Both the position numbers and the translations under genes were made by a program. Shown one piece after another: positions 25,552 through 36,443 of a stretch of 64,000 nt of DNA. The notes below the pieces were generated by a model, which saw only the letters and a list, made by a program, of their open reading frames with translations, did not search any database and was not told the origin of the DNA. The stretch lies in contig NC_081413.1 in assembly GCF_030272615.1 (NCBI RefSeq), forward strand, positions 18,548,285-18,612,284. Direction: 5' to 3'. Position 1 is the first letter of the stretch. Every line of letters starts with the position of its first letter. The stretch comes from Cryptomeria japonica. Lineage: Eukaryota; Streptophyta; Pinopsida; Cupressales; Cupressaceae.

Positions 25552-26139
25552 TAATATGTCATGCCCAACTTTTAGGCACAAAAACGGAACAACAAATTTT
25601 TTTTTCAATAAAACATCAAAGGGGATCAATAGAGTTTTGTCTTATCTAGGATGTAAATAAAATTGTTTACTAAGGTTGGGTTAATTAACCAACTCGAATG
25701 AGCGACTTTAATTGGTGGAGATTAATTAGTGTCACGGATTAGTTAGCTAGCTCAATTACCTTAATTAAGTTGTCGCTAATTAAAAACGAGGGTTAATTGG
25801 TTATCTTAATATATTAAGTCATTCCCGACCATAAAATGATAATGTTATAAATTAATTGATGCACACGTAAATTTATTATTTAAATCCAACCGATAAGGGT
25901 TCGAATTCCTATAATGCCATTTGCCCACTAAAACCGATATTAAGCTAAAGCCAATTCTAATTTCCCTAAAATTAAATTGAGGGTAATCTATTGACCAATT
26001 AAATAAATTAATTTGATTTAGTGTATAGTGTATCCAACTATATTAACTCTTCATTTTTAAACCCCTTTGAAATAACTATATTAAAATTTTAATTCTCTAA
26101 GGATAATAAGCATAAAATAATTCAATTATTTAAATAACC

Positions 26140-26430
26140 CTAGTTATTAGTTAAAATATTAAAACTCAAATTCAAATTTCCCATATCTAATTCAAAATTC
26201 TTTTAAATAAGAAAACCCTTATTCATAAAATGCTAACCCTAATTATTAATTAAAATATTAAAACTTAAAATCCATTTTCAAAATTCCTTTTAAAAAAAAA
26301 AAAGAAATTCCTTATTCATAAAATGCTAACCCTAACCCGAAATTGGGTTAGGGTTGCATTTCTATTTATTACTCACTTTTGTTTTATTTCTTAATAATTT
26401 ATACCCTAACCCGAAATGGGTTAGGGTTTA
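26140..26430. repeat. Tandem AT-rich units and telomere-like inverted repeats in the gypsy LTR
   Basis: A unit of about 100 bp, with AAAATATTAAAACT and TTATTCATAAAATGCTAACCC, recurs about two and a half times from 26140 to 26356. It ends in AACCCTAACCCGAAATTGGG (26330-26349), which continues as TTAGGGTT and so folds back on itself. A second copy of the fold-back lies at 26404-26428. Confidence 0.65.
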
Positions 26431-26452
26431 TTATACCACATTTTTTTTGTTT

Positions 26453-26456
<4 letters not shown>

Positions 26457-26493
<37 letters not shown>
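26457..26493. repeat. (GT)n microsatellite
   Basis: About 18 uninterrupted GT units inside the gypsy LTR. They create long artificial reading frames with VCVCVC or HTHTHT tracts on the two strands. Confidence 0.97.
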
Positions 26494-26496
<3 letters not shown>

Positions 26497-26598
26497 ATTG
26501 CAGGTACGGGGACAGATTAGGGCATGGTGGCCATGGACATGGTGAAGGGTTTCGAAGAGGGAAAGAGCGGAGGAGGTGGCGTGGGGGTCTCCCAGATG

Positions 26599-26848
26599 CC
26601 ACTGTGTTTATACATAGTGACGGCGGAGCCGTCCACTGTGTATACGCACAATAGCGGTCGCGGACCGTCCACTGTGCTTACACACAGTGGTGGCACCTCC
26701 CGTGCTGTCCACTGTGGGTAAACACAGTGGCGCGGCCCGAGAGCCGTCCACTGTGCTTACACACAGTGGCGGCTTTTCCCGTGCCGTCCACTATGGGTAA
26801 ACATAGTGGCGCGGCCCAAGAGCCATCCACTGTGTTTACACACAGTGG
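26599..26848. repeat. Array of seven hairpin units in the gypsy LTR
   Basis: Seven inverted repeats of the form CCACTGTG - 6 nt - CACAGTGG start at 26599, 26633, 26669, 26709, 26748, 26788 and 26827, spaced 34-40 bp. Units 3-4 and 5-6 form a higher-order duplication of about 79 bp. In unit 6 both arms change together (CCACTATG and CATAGTGG). Units 1 and 2 are imperfect. The array sits in a GC-rich island (about 26500-26870) within very AT-rich sequence. Confidence 0.9.
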
Positions 26849-26924
26849 CTCGGCCAGTACCCCGATTTCCCCTCTTTTATTTTTTTCTTAGTTTTATTTT
26901 TATATGATGTTTTTTTTTTTAAAT

Positions 26925-27275
26925 ATAAAAATATATAAATATATAAATATATATATATATATTTATATGTATATATATATGTATATATATATATATATAT
27001 ATGAATATATATTTATATGTATATATATATACACTGCCATGACCAGAATATACACATATATCTGTGGATAAGAATGTGTATTTATTTTTTTTATATGAAA
27101 TCAGTTTAGAGCATATTTGTATGTTTCCATCTAGCTATGTTTTTTTTTCTCTTTTCATTTGTACAGGAACATACATATATAAAAATTTATATATATTTAT
27201 ATATATATAAGTATATATATTTTTCAATATATATATATATATACTTATATATTTATAGATATATATAAATAAATG
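26925..27275. repeat. AT-rich TA/ATATAT simple repeat tracts
   Basis: Two blocks of TATATA-type repeats (about 26932-27030 and 27175-27270) are separated by a less repetitive stretch. This is simple-sequence DNA in the gypsy LTR with no gene. Confidence 0.9.
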
Positions 27276-29967
27276 TTAAGACATTAGGGTTGAAACCCCT
27301 ATTTTGTTTTGAAATTCTAACACCTAAGCATACAGACCTTAGTCTTTTAACAACAATACGTATACGTCTTATTTTATTTTTTAAATAGTTATACAACATG
27401 TTTTCTATAGCAATGCTTAAATACTAGTTTTCAGCTATGCCCCAACAGAGATAAAAGTAACAAAATAACAGTATTCAAATACTATAGAAATTTACTTATT
27501 CACACATTTCATTTCTCTCATCTTCTCTTTTTTTTTATACATATTTCTTTACTTAAAATTGTAGAAATAAACAGAATACAAAACTCATTATGAAACAGAA
27601 TTAAATTTATTTACAACAGCATTGTAGATTTTCAGAAATTAATAAAATGCACTCTTTTCATAGTAATTTTCAAATACAAATTCATCTATTACAATGGGAG
27701 GGAATAACTCAACTGATTCCCTCTTTCCAAAAATGAGGACTCAAGTACAATAGTACATTTCTTTATACAGAAAATGAAAGAAAACAACTTAAAGCTCTTT
27801 ATTTACATTTTTTTTTTGCAACAATTCAAGAGATTACATTTTTGCTTTTCTGCATCTAAATAGAAAATCTGTATTTGAATAAAAATCTGCAACCAAACAA
27901 ATCTACAACTCCTAGTCTCCTTTCCAAGCAACCTGCATATAGAATTTTAGGGTTGTGACCATGGGGTGCTCACCTCCCAACCTAGGCTTACCAGAAGCCA
28001 CCCCCGAGCTTGGAGAATCAAGACCTAGACGGGGATACAACCAAGCAACACAACAAGCAAAGGGGAAGAATTAACACAACAGGCACATCCCTTCCCAAGC
28101 TGAAACTCCATCACAAAATGTGATGTCTTACTAGGGTGGAAGTGGACCAAGTACCCTAGGGGAGAAATCTGCTAGATAGAACTTACAGCCAACTCATGGC
28201 ATCCATGAAATCATAACCAAAAATCATCCTTAATCCCGACACCCTTATGACCCCCAAAAAGGCAACCATGCCATATTTGCACCCCCTTATGACCCCCAAG
28301 TGAAATTACACAAATGAAAAGCAGCAAGGGTCTCATGGACAGACCCTTGAGATCACTCTCAAAATGAGAGCCTCTCACCCTAAGGGTTGTCAAGCTCCTT
28401 CCACCCCCAAGACCAATCTTTCCTCCCAAGGAAAGGATGGTCTTGAACACTTCCCAAACACAACAATACATAAAACAGAAATAAGAAAGAAATCACATAG
28501 ATTTTTACAAGTACAACACAAATAAAGAAATAAAACAATTTCCATTCAAGCATTCTAGAACATTTTTACATTTACATAAGAGGGAAAAGTAACACCAACC
28601 TTGACCTGCCAAGGAAAAACTAGGGGAAAGCTTGATGAAGAGCTGCCCAATCCTCAAATCTTTTTATGCAATTCCTTAGCCCCAAATTTACTATTCCTAA
28701 AACTGGTTTTCCTCCAAAATTTCTCCCAAAAATCTCTAAGGATGGAGAGTGGGTGATTAGCTCACTAAGCTTCCATTCCTAGCCTAAGAAAGCCTCTCTC
28801 ACTCCTTCTAACCTCTTGGATAGAGTGAGGGATCCCCCATTGGATTGGTCTTCCCTAGGTCTTACACACTCCCTAACCTAGGTACCTAGAGAACGGAAAT
28901 GGAATGGGGAAGAGGGATTACTCCCTTCAAGAAGGTTATCCTACCAAGGATGGCACTCCTATAGATGGAATTCGTCCATCTTGGGAAAACCACTTTTTTG
29001 GGTGGTTAAACATGTCCTAAGGGAAAGACACATGGCCAATTTTGGCCTTCACCCATAGGTACCCCATGAGGCCTAATAGAAATGCTCTAAAATTGACTCT
29101 AGGAGTTGATTTGACCCTCAGAAAGTCCACCTAAAGTTAACCTACGGGTCAACTCTGAGTTGACCCTCCTTGTGGCTCACTAACCTAGATTTCTTGGTTC
29201 CTTCAAGGATAATCAGGAGATATAACAATTAACAAAAATAAAACTCTCCAAAAAGGTGACATGACAAATTGCCAACACAACATACTACATAGGTGTCAAG
29301 TGACACTACAAAATAATTCCACATCACAATGCACACGTGGCAATTGTCCCTTAAACGATTTAAACAATTCAATAAATACAATTTACACTCATGCAACATT
29401 TTACATTTATGAATAAAATACAATACATACGGGGTGTTGCCTCTCCAAATAGACAACCCCTAGTTTTACGAACGCACATAGGCCTAGGCTTGATTCTCCA
29501 TAATATTTCCATGGTCACATGGATAATTTCCTACACATCTCAATTTAAACATTAGTACTTCCCAATAGCCTCATATAATATAAAACACATAATTAGAATG
29601 CAATACATTCATTCTGCAAAGACTTGTCATTATAAAATATGATTTGTCACAAATCAAAGTAATTCATCATAATCCTCAAAATTTGATCCATCTACAGAAT
29701 ATGCAAACATATTTCTAGAATTATAACAAATCCTGAAATTCAAATAATAACATACATCATCACAATGTTACCCTAATCTAGAATCATATAATATTCTATA
29801 ACCACAAGGCATAGAAATGAAGCATCAATACATATATCAATGTTACCAAAATCGTGGGACCATATAAAGTTCTGTATACATAGTGTGTCAAAACTAGCAT
29901 CCATAATAGTTCCAATATGAAAATAACTGAAGAGATAGGATGGGTTGGGGTAGGGCCTCACATAATA

Positions 29968-30215
29968 GCCTCCAATGCTTGATGATTTTCTTGCTATTCT
30001 TTCTTCTGATCATCAGTTAGGGTTCCAGTAGGTGCAATATACTTAGTTTCTACATGATCCCAATATTGACTACCAAGACTCTTAATGTAAATCTTCATTC
30101 TATCACTCCATATCCTATAGTTATCTTTGTTGAACTTTAGACCTTCTTTCTTCATCATGATCTACAAGATCTTTTCCTCAAGCTGTTAGGCTTTTAGGTT
30201 AAAGAGGACTTGAGA
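29968..30215 (-). pseudogene. Element D gag N-terminus
   Basis: Read leftwards from the primer site, the first ATG pair is near 30165. It gives a start with LKFNKDNYRIWSDRMKIYI, the W-containing N-terminal block of copia gag. A stop lies near 29990, just before the solo LTR. The frame continues left of the LTR at 25551. Confidence 0.8.
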
Positions 30216-30228
30216 AGATTTGATACCA
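30216..30228 (-). other. Element D primer binding site, decayed Met type
   Basis: AGATTTGATACCA is the reverse complement of TGGTATCAAATCT. The first eight bases match the Met primer site and the rest has drifted. It sits 2 bp from the LTR edge at 30231. Confidence 0.75.
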
Positions 30229-30230
30229 AT

Positions 30231-31681
30231 TGATGGTATGCTGAAATAATAAGTATCTGGTAGAATATTGAGAGGGGGGGGGGTGGTGAAACAGTATACT
30301 GAAAAACTAATACAAACTTCCCAATCTCAAATTCAAACTCACAAAGTAAACTCTCACTTATCAAGATCAATACTCAACATCAAGTGGTTAACTGTTATAA
30401 CAACTTAATAGTAAATGACTTCAATCTTGTAAATATAAAAATGCTTAAACATATCTCAACATATTCAATCTCTCAATGCTTCAAGTTATCATGCCTTATC
30501 ATAATAGTTAAGTAGTCAATCAAATCAACAAATAAGATCATAACCACAAAAACATTCACCACTTGACACAAATGTTTATACATGGAAAACCCAAATAGGT
30601 AAAAACCACCGTGAGATGAGATGCACAAGGATATATATTTGAACTAATCTGAAGTTCATCATGTTAGGATCCAAGCTTGTTAACACTTTTACAATAAGTC
30701 ATGTTAAGAACTGATTCTGTTAGGAATCTCCCGGTTAAGGGATTTACAAAATGCCTCGATGAAAAAGAAAAATACCCTGTTAGGAGTAACCTCGATAGAG
30801 GGTTTGACAATCCAAGCTAGTGGACCACATTTTTAGAGGATTTAATAAGTAACCAAGCTTGTTAGAGCTTACCTAGTTAGGGGATTTCAATTCTGCTGTA
30901 ATTGTTAGAAAACACAGGTTTTCTTGATCTGTATGAATAGCACTATATTTGCTTGATTAGATCCTTTTCAGCTTCAATCTACCTTTACACAAACTGTAGA
31001 TCCTTTCTCCGATTAGGCAACCATACACTCAACTGGTTTTCAACCAGCACTTTGCCAACACTCTTACAAACAACTTTATCGACCTTAAATACAAATCAAT
31101 TAGGTCGGTAACACAACAAAAACCTAATTCTCTCATAGAGATTACAAACAAGTTGGTTCAATTTTGATCGTTAGAAATCATAACAATCTTTTCACATTCT
31201 TCAAGAAAATTCCAACTTCTCCATGATCACCGCTTCATCGGACTTTGTAACTCATCACACGCTATGCATTAGATGCAATCCACTTTGCTCATTCCCTAGA
31301 CAATCAAACAAACAAACAACGCTCCAAAAACAATCTGAACTTATCCTCATTCAATGATCACATGTGTCGCCATCATTACCGCTCATCATTAGATCTTAAA
31401 CCAACAAACTTGATCAGTTAGGGTTTAATAAAAAACAACTGGTAGGGTTTAGCAGTTACATTGCATAGAAAGGGGTTTAACCTTATACACTGGTTTACTA
31501 GTTCAACTCACAAACTAACATACCAGCTTACAACATCTTCCTCAAAGATCTTCCTATCGGTTACAAGCCAATATCACTAATAACAACAATATTAGCAATA
31601 TCATAAATACCATTACTAGTTCAATTGACATCAATGACAACATAAGATATCATTAATGTAATCTTCATGCAAATGCCAATA
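30231..31681 (-). repeat. Element D 5' LTR
   Basis: It is 1,451 bp, matching 12693-14137 throughout. The outer end reads TGCCAATA instead of TGCCAACA. It has a G-run at about 30273-30283, the conserved LTR core near 30575-30615 and degenerate GTTAAGGGATT-type repeats at about 30655-30890. Confidence 0.9.
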
Positions 31682-31686
31682 ACCGG

Positions 31687-32361
31687 AACCTTAAGAAATT
31701 AAAACTTTAGTACCAGAACACATAAGATCAATACCAAAATGCATAAACCAATTATTGAAATAGAAGATATACCAATTAAGCACAAGAAATAATTAGAGAA
31801 TAGATGCCATCCACAAGACACCAAGATTTGTACGTGGAAAACTTGGTGAAGGGAAAAACCACGGTGGGAAGTCTACCCACAGTCAGATAATAATTTGCAG
31901 TAAGTATGTGAATACAAATTGAGGGGCCTGCACTTGCAGGAAGACCAACAACCTAGATCACACTGCTCATTAAAGAAGGAGTCTTACTGACTACATAAAA
32001 ATCTAGACTACAATCTGGAAGGAAGAATGAACTGCAATGATAGCATCTCCTATGCCTAAATACAGTTCTGTTTAAGCTCAATACCGGAGGACTTAATCCT
32101 CTTACATAAACCCAACTCGATCACCAATGATCGACCAAATCCTTTGAATGAATTATTATTACATTATTCGCTCTTATACATCCTTTCCTTATCCCTTATA
32201 TTCCATACATGATCTACATTGAGATCTTACAACATATATATACAAACCCTTGACTATAAAAAATTAGGTTGGCCACCAGATAATCAACAAATTACATAAT
32301 TACAAAACATGTCGGCCTGAGACCAAACAAATAATATCCTACCCATAAGACATCCCAAAAG
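31687..32361 (-). mobile_element. Solo LTR H, middle piece
   Basis: This continues the reverse LTR H after element D. It carries the conserved core (CGTGGAAAAC near 31832, then a CCACGGTGGG match near 31858) and the block GGGCCTGCACTTGCAGGAAG near 31925. It ends at 32361 where element F begins and resumes at 48604. No gene is present. Confidence 0.78.
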
Positions 32362-33264
32362 TGCTAGCAATTGACACTCTATTGGTTAGGTTTCACTATG
32401 ATGTCATTGATGGCAACATGATTTTGGGTTCTGACTTCATATGGTGTACCGACAGGAACTTCATAGACTCTACATCGGCACCGACACCAACATGATAGAA
32501 TATTTCTTTGGTCACTTGCAATGCAGGCCGACATAGTATGGTAAAGGATATCGGTATTGGAGGCCGACACATCTTGGATTTGACATCAACAACTTGTTTT
32601 AATGCTTATTCATTTATGTTATAAGGCCGACATGTAATATATAATTGTATATATCCTTGTAAGTCGACATAAGGTATAAGTTTATATAGGGTATATAGGG
32701 CAGATTGATTAGAACATTTTGAAAAAAAAAAGATGGATGTAATGTAATGAAAAATATATCAGAGAGAATATGTATGTGAGGAATTCATTGTAAGGGTTAT
32801 TCTGGTACCAAGGTTTAAGGTTTTAATCAGAACAAACATAGCTTAAACCGGAACTGTATTCTGGCATAGGAGATGCTATACTAAGTAGTTCACACTTCTT
32901 TGGATTGTTGTCTGGGTTGTTATGTATTCAGTGATGCTCCTTTTGTGATGAGTAGTGTGCTCTAGGTTGTAAGCCTTCTTGCAAGTGTAGGCCCATCATA
33001 TATTGTAATATCTCTTCATATGAACAGTGAATTGATATTGTGGGTCACAAATCCCACCGTGGTTTTTCCTCATTGAGGTTTTCCATGTATAAATATGTGT
33101 ATTATGGTTCTCATTTATGTGTTTGGCTTATTGGTTGCATTACTTCTTTCAATTCTATTTATACCGGTATACTGGTTGGTGTATGTATGTATTATTAAGG
33201 CTAAAATCTTCTATTTTGGTATAACACTAATTCACCCCCCTCTCAGTGTTATTGGTTTCCAACA
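32362..33264 (+). repeat. Element F 5' LTR
   Basis: It is 903 bp, TGCTAGCAATTGAC to GGTTTCCAACA, closely matching 39892-40789. A TATA-like TTTATATAGG lies at about 32681-32690. The conserved LTR core is at about 33052-33094 and the C-run at about 33234-33240. Confidence 0.88.
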
Positions 33265-33266
33265 AT

Positions 33267-33279
33267 TGGTATCAGAGTC
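33267..33279 (+). other. Element F primer binding site (Met type, one mismatch)
   Basis: TGGTATCAGAGTC lies 2 bp after the LTR. It differs from TGGTATCAGAGCC in one base (C to T). Confidence 0.9.
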
Positions 33280-33338
33280 TTGTGCCTCAGAGGAAGTTTA
33301 ACAGCTTGAGAAAGATCCCGAAACCAAAATCATTGAAT

Positions 33339-34448
33339 ATGGATTTGGAGAAGCAGCTTGAGATGACACTTAAAGATTATGATGCTAAAAGATTAAAGAA
33401 CTTAAAGCTACAAGATGAGTTGAATTCTGCTAAAGAATTTATTCTTGTCCTACAAGAGAGACTATCATCTGTTCAAGCTAGGAGAAAGGAACTTTTGCAA
33501 AATCAAGATGATGAAGATGCACTTAAGGAACAATGTCATAAATTGACTCAAGAGAACATGGTTATAAACAATGAAATGCAAAATATGACTATAAGGTTGT
33601 CTAAGGATATTGAGAACAGAAAGAAAAAGGAAGAAAATCTTGTTGTATCCCTGAAAAACAAATTTGATGAATGTTGTAGGTTGAATGATGAAAATGAGAT
33701 ACTAAGGTCTAATTTGATACAGTCTTGGAGCAACGAGCAAGAGATTGAGAGACAAATGATAGTACTAAGAGATGACATAACTTCTACAAGTGACTACAAA
33801 GAAAAATTCAAGATCAGCTCAACACAACTTTATGAGTTACTGAAGAGATGGAGGTAGATTGGAGATTCCAGTGGACTTGGATTTGAGCAAGGACAGAGCT
33901 ATGATACTGCTAATGAAGATCAAAACCATAAGGCACCGGTAAGGCAATTCAATTCTTATAAATTCAATGGTAGATGTTTTGTTTGCAATAGATTTGGTGA
34001 CATGGCTAGGCAGTGTAGAAAAAGAGCAAATCAGAACCCTAATTTTGCTCTCGATAAATGTTCTAAATTCAATAAAATTGGTCATAAGATAGAAGATTGA
34101 AGAATGAATGTAAAATGCTATACTTGTGGAAAACTTGGACATATGGCTAATCAGTGCAAGTCAAGCAATTTCATTGGTTTTAGCAAGGCAATTCAAAATA
34201 AGAATGTTACATGTTATGCATGGAATGAAGTTGGACATATTGCTAAATTCTTTAGAAGCAAAAATCCAGTGGTTGGCAATGGAGGATCAAATGATAAAGG
34301 AAAAGAGAAGGTAAATGAAATCTGGCAAGATCATACTCAGAGATGGGTTAGAAATATTGAAGAGAAATCATCATATGGGAATGTCCCGGTTACCTATCCG
34401 GCAGAAGAGGCTGCTCCTACACCGACAGTGAGCTCATCCGTTAACTAA
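33339..34448 (+). pseudogene. Element F ORF1: coiled-coil protein with four zinc-knuckle positions
   Basis: The ATG at 33339 lies 60 bp from the primer site, and the frame runs to TAA at 34446-34448, 370 codons, with only two in-frame stops (TAG 33855, TGA about 34098). Residues 1-170 are rich in Glu, Lys, Leu and Gln with heptad spacing, so a long coiled coil is likely. Then come knuckle positions CFVCNRFGDMARQC (about 33990; His is Asp), a decayed one with IGHK near 34080, CYTCGKLGHMANQC near 34121, and CYAWNEVGHIAKFF near 34211. No UBN2-type copia capsid is recognisable. It probably fills the Gag role of binding element RNA and assembling particles; this is inferred from position and knuckles. 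Confidence 0.82.
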
Positions 34449-34636
34449 GGCAGATTCCATAGGGGTAGGAAAATTTCATGAAAGATGATGCATATGCCCC
34501 TAGAGGAGATAATGGAAGATGTTCCAAATATTGGAGAGGATTATCCGACATTGATATATTCAGAGTGAGATCCAGTATCATTCACTGATAGTCATTTATG
34601 TCAACTGAAAATTAGGGTTTTCTTGATGGATAAAAG

Positions 34637-36253
34637 TGATAACTCAATGATGAACCACTAGTACCAAACCGGTATTGAGAGGGGGGGGTGAATCAGTACA
34701 AGCACAAATATAGTCCAAAACCAGTTTGACAGCAAATACTCCAAATGACTGGCAAACAGGGATATCGGTTAAAACAGAGTGCAACCGGTAATGCCCAGAA
34801 CAACTTAAACAATCATAAACCGGTCACTCACTAAGATTTCCTCTTAGATCAATACTATAGTACCATTACACTCTCATGCATGAACAGGTAAAATAACATC
34901 ATAACTTCATAACAGTAAGTTCAATATGTTTTATAGATAGGCATAAAACATAGAACCATCATATGCTCAACAGGTAATAACAAAGCACCACAAGATAAAA
35001 GCATTACACATGACACACATATTTTCACGTGGAAACCCAACTGGGAAAAACCCCAGTGGGGATGATTACCCACAAGTTTCTTTTGAATTCTTTTGAAGTC
35101 CGCTCTGTTAGGAGCCTTGTCCGATTAAAGACATTACAATAGGTTATGCTAGGAACCGATCCTGTTAGGGATCACCTGGTTAAGGGATGGTTATAATACT
35201 TAGTTAAGGGTTAAACCCGGTTAGGGTTACCTTGTTAGAGGATTTCAAGAACTCAATAGCTAAAGGATTTCCAGAGCTCTATAGCTTCTCAGAACTCATT
35301 AACCTCGAGTTACCCTATTAAGGGATTTGAATCAAGCTGGTTAAGACTACCTTGTTAAGGGATTTTGCATCAAGCCCAGTTAAGGCTACCTTGTTAAGGG
35401 ATTTCACAACTGTTGAAGTGGTTAAAGATCAACAGGAATTACAATGATCTGATAATAGCACTCAATGCTAATGTAGATCTGTTTTGGCTCCTCTTCTCCT
35501 TCTACACATTCACTTTGCAGGTATCTCTTCTCTCCTTTGGTTTGGCAAGTATCACATATCACTTCCCTTGGATACACACTCACAACTTTTGCCAACAACC
35601 TTAGAAAGAAACACAACATCGACCTTATAGGAAACAGATAGGTCGGTAGCAAAAACCCCAAACCCTAAACCTGTTAGGTTAAGCAATTCAAGCGGTTCAA
35701 TCCTGACCGTTGAATCATACTTCATTAAATGCAACAATCTTGGATCGATCTCAAGACATTCTCCATCATCCATTATCCACCGATTTCATGGCGGCTGATA
35801 ACCCATCACGCATTATCACCGTTTGACAAACTTCACACATTCCTGAGGTAGATAGGAATAGTCTTCTTCATGCAAGATCCTTCACGCGCATAGAGCTTAC
35901 ATGGCAACACGATCCATTCTCCATTATACTGCTAACTCATCACACAAAGATCACCGATTGAGTCACACAGGCTTGAGGTACTCCAACCGGAAATCTTGAA
36001 GTGGAAACTACCTACCAACTGGTAGTCACATAATGCTTCCATGTTCTGGTTCCCATAACTACATGCCGGTTCATCTTTAACAAAATATGCCGCTTCACTT
36101 TGGCATATAAACCGGTTCATACATATGCCGGTTCTCTCTTCTCACTTATCACTCGCCTATCACATGTGTCGGTTCACATTATGTCACATATTGACATCAA
36201 TGACAATCATACAATGTCATTATGTCTTCATGTCGATTCACATAATGCCAAAA
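34637..36253 (-). mobile_element. Solo LTR (family T) inside element F, TSD AAAAG
   Basis: It is 1,617 bp, TGATAACTCAATG to TGCCAAAA (CAACA decayed), same family as 6713-8246. AAAAG lies at 34632-34636 and 36254-36258. It sits between ORF1 and ORF2 of F in reverse orientation. It contains the degenerate repeat run (about 35100-35410), telobox-like AAACCCTAAAC near 35659 and a G-run at 34681-34687. ORFs inside are not supported. Confidence 0.9.
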
Positions 36254-36258
36254 AAAAG

Positions 36259-36443
36259 GTTGATTACACTTCATTATTATTCACTCAGCATTCAGAGTGA
36301 TTTCAAAGCAATTTAGAGAGAGTTAGTGCAATTAGAAGCTATTCAGAGATGATCAGATTTCATCTTGAGTCATCACATCGACATCTGGAAGAATTTGTTA
36401 GAGGTTTTCACTGGTAGTGTTCTAAAGGTATTTTTATTGAATC
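36259..36443 (+). other. Element F ORF2 leader
   Basis: Non-coding stretch between the solo LTR and the ORF2 start. It includes TTCAGAGTGATTTCAAA near 36291 and AAAGGTATTT near 36426, both of which have counterparts before ORF2 of element I (near 59523 and 59657). Confidence 0.5.

Larger units (their letters stand above)
25552..29967 (-). mobile_element. Ty3/gypsy-type solo LTR, 4.4 kb (25557-29962), TSD TAATA
   Basis: The LTR runs 25557-29962 (4,406 bp), TGTCATGCCC to GGGCCTCACA on the plus strand; sense is minus (TGTGAGGCCC...GCATGACA). TAATA lies on both sides (25552-25556, 29963-29967), and element D gag reads up to one side and on from the other. No internal region is present, so it is a solo LTR. 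Its right 2.04 kb matches the LTR at 3531-6323, but its left part is about 1.6 kb longer and holds simple repeats and a hairpin array. Inside there is no supported gene. Confidence 0.9.
12688..31686 (-). mobile_element. Element D: Ty1/copia retrotransposon (-) with nested E and gypsy solo LTR (with TSD)
   Basis: The repeat ACCGG lies at 12688-12692 and 31682-31686, outside LTRs that begin TGATGGTATG and end TGCCAACA/TGCCAATA. The internal order from right to left is primer site, gag, protease, integrase, RT, RNase H, purine tract, 3' LTR. Excluding element E and the 4.4-kb solo LTR, its own length is about 6.9 kb. It inserted into solo LTR H. It is inactive: gag seems to lack a central segment, the integrase has frameshifts, and RT carries FVND instead of a YVDD-type box. 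Internal deletions make it likely to be a defective copy. Confidence 0.88.

Noticed and set aside
26379-26721. ORFs across the (GT)n tract and hairpin array on both strands
   Set aside because: They are produced by the microsatellite and lie inside an LTR with a perfect TSD; no domain is visible.
26599-26848. CRISPR-like array
   Set aside because: Units are palindromes 34-40 bp apart with non-unique spacers, in a plant LTR; there is no cas context.
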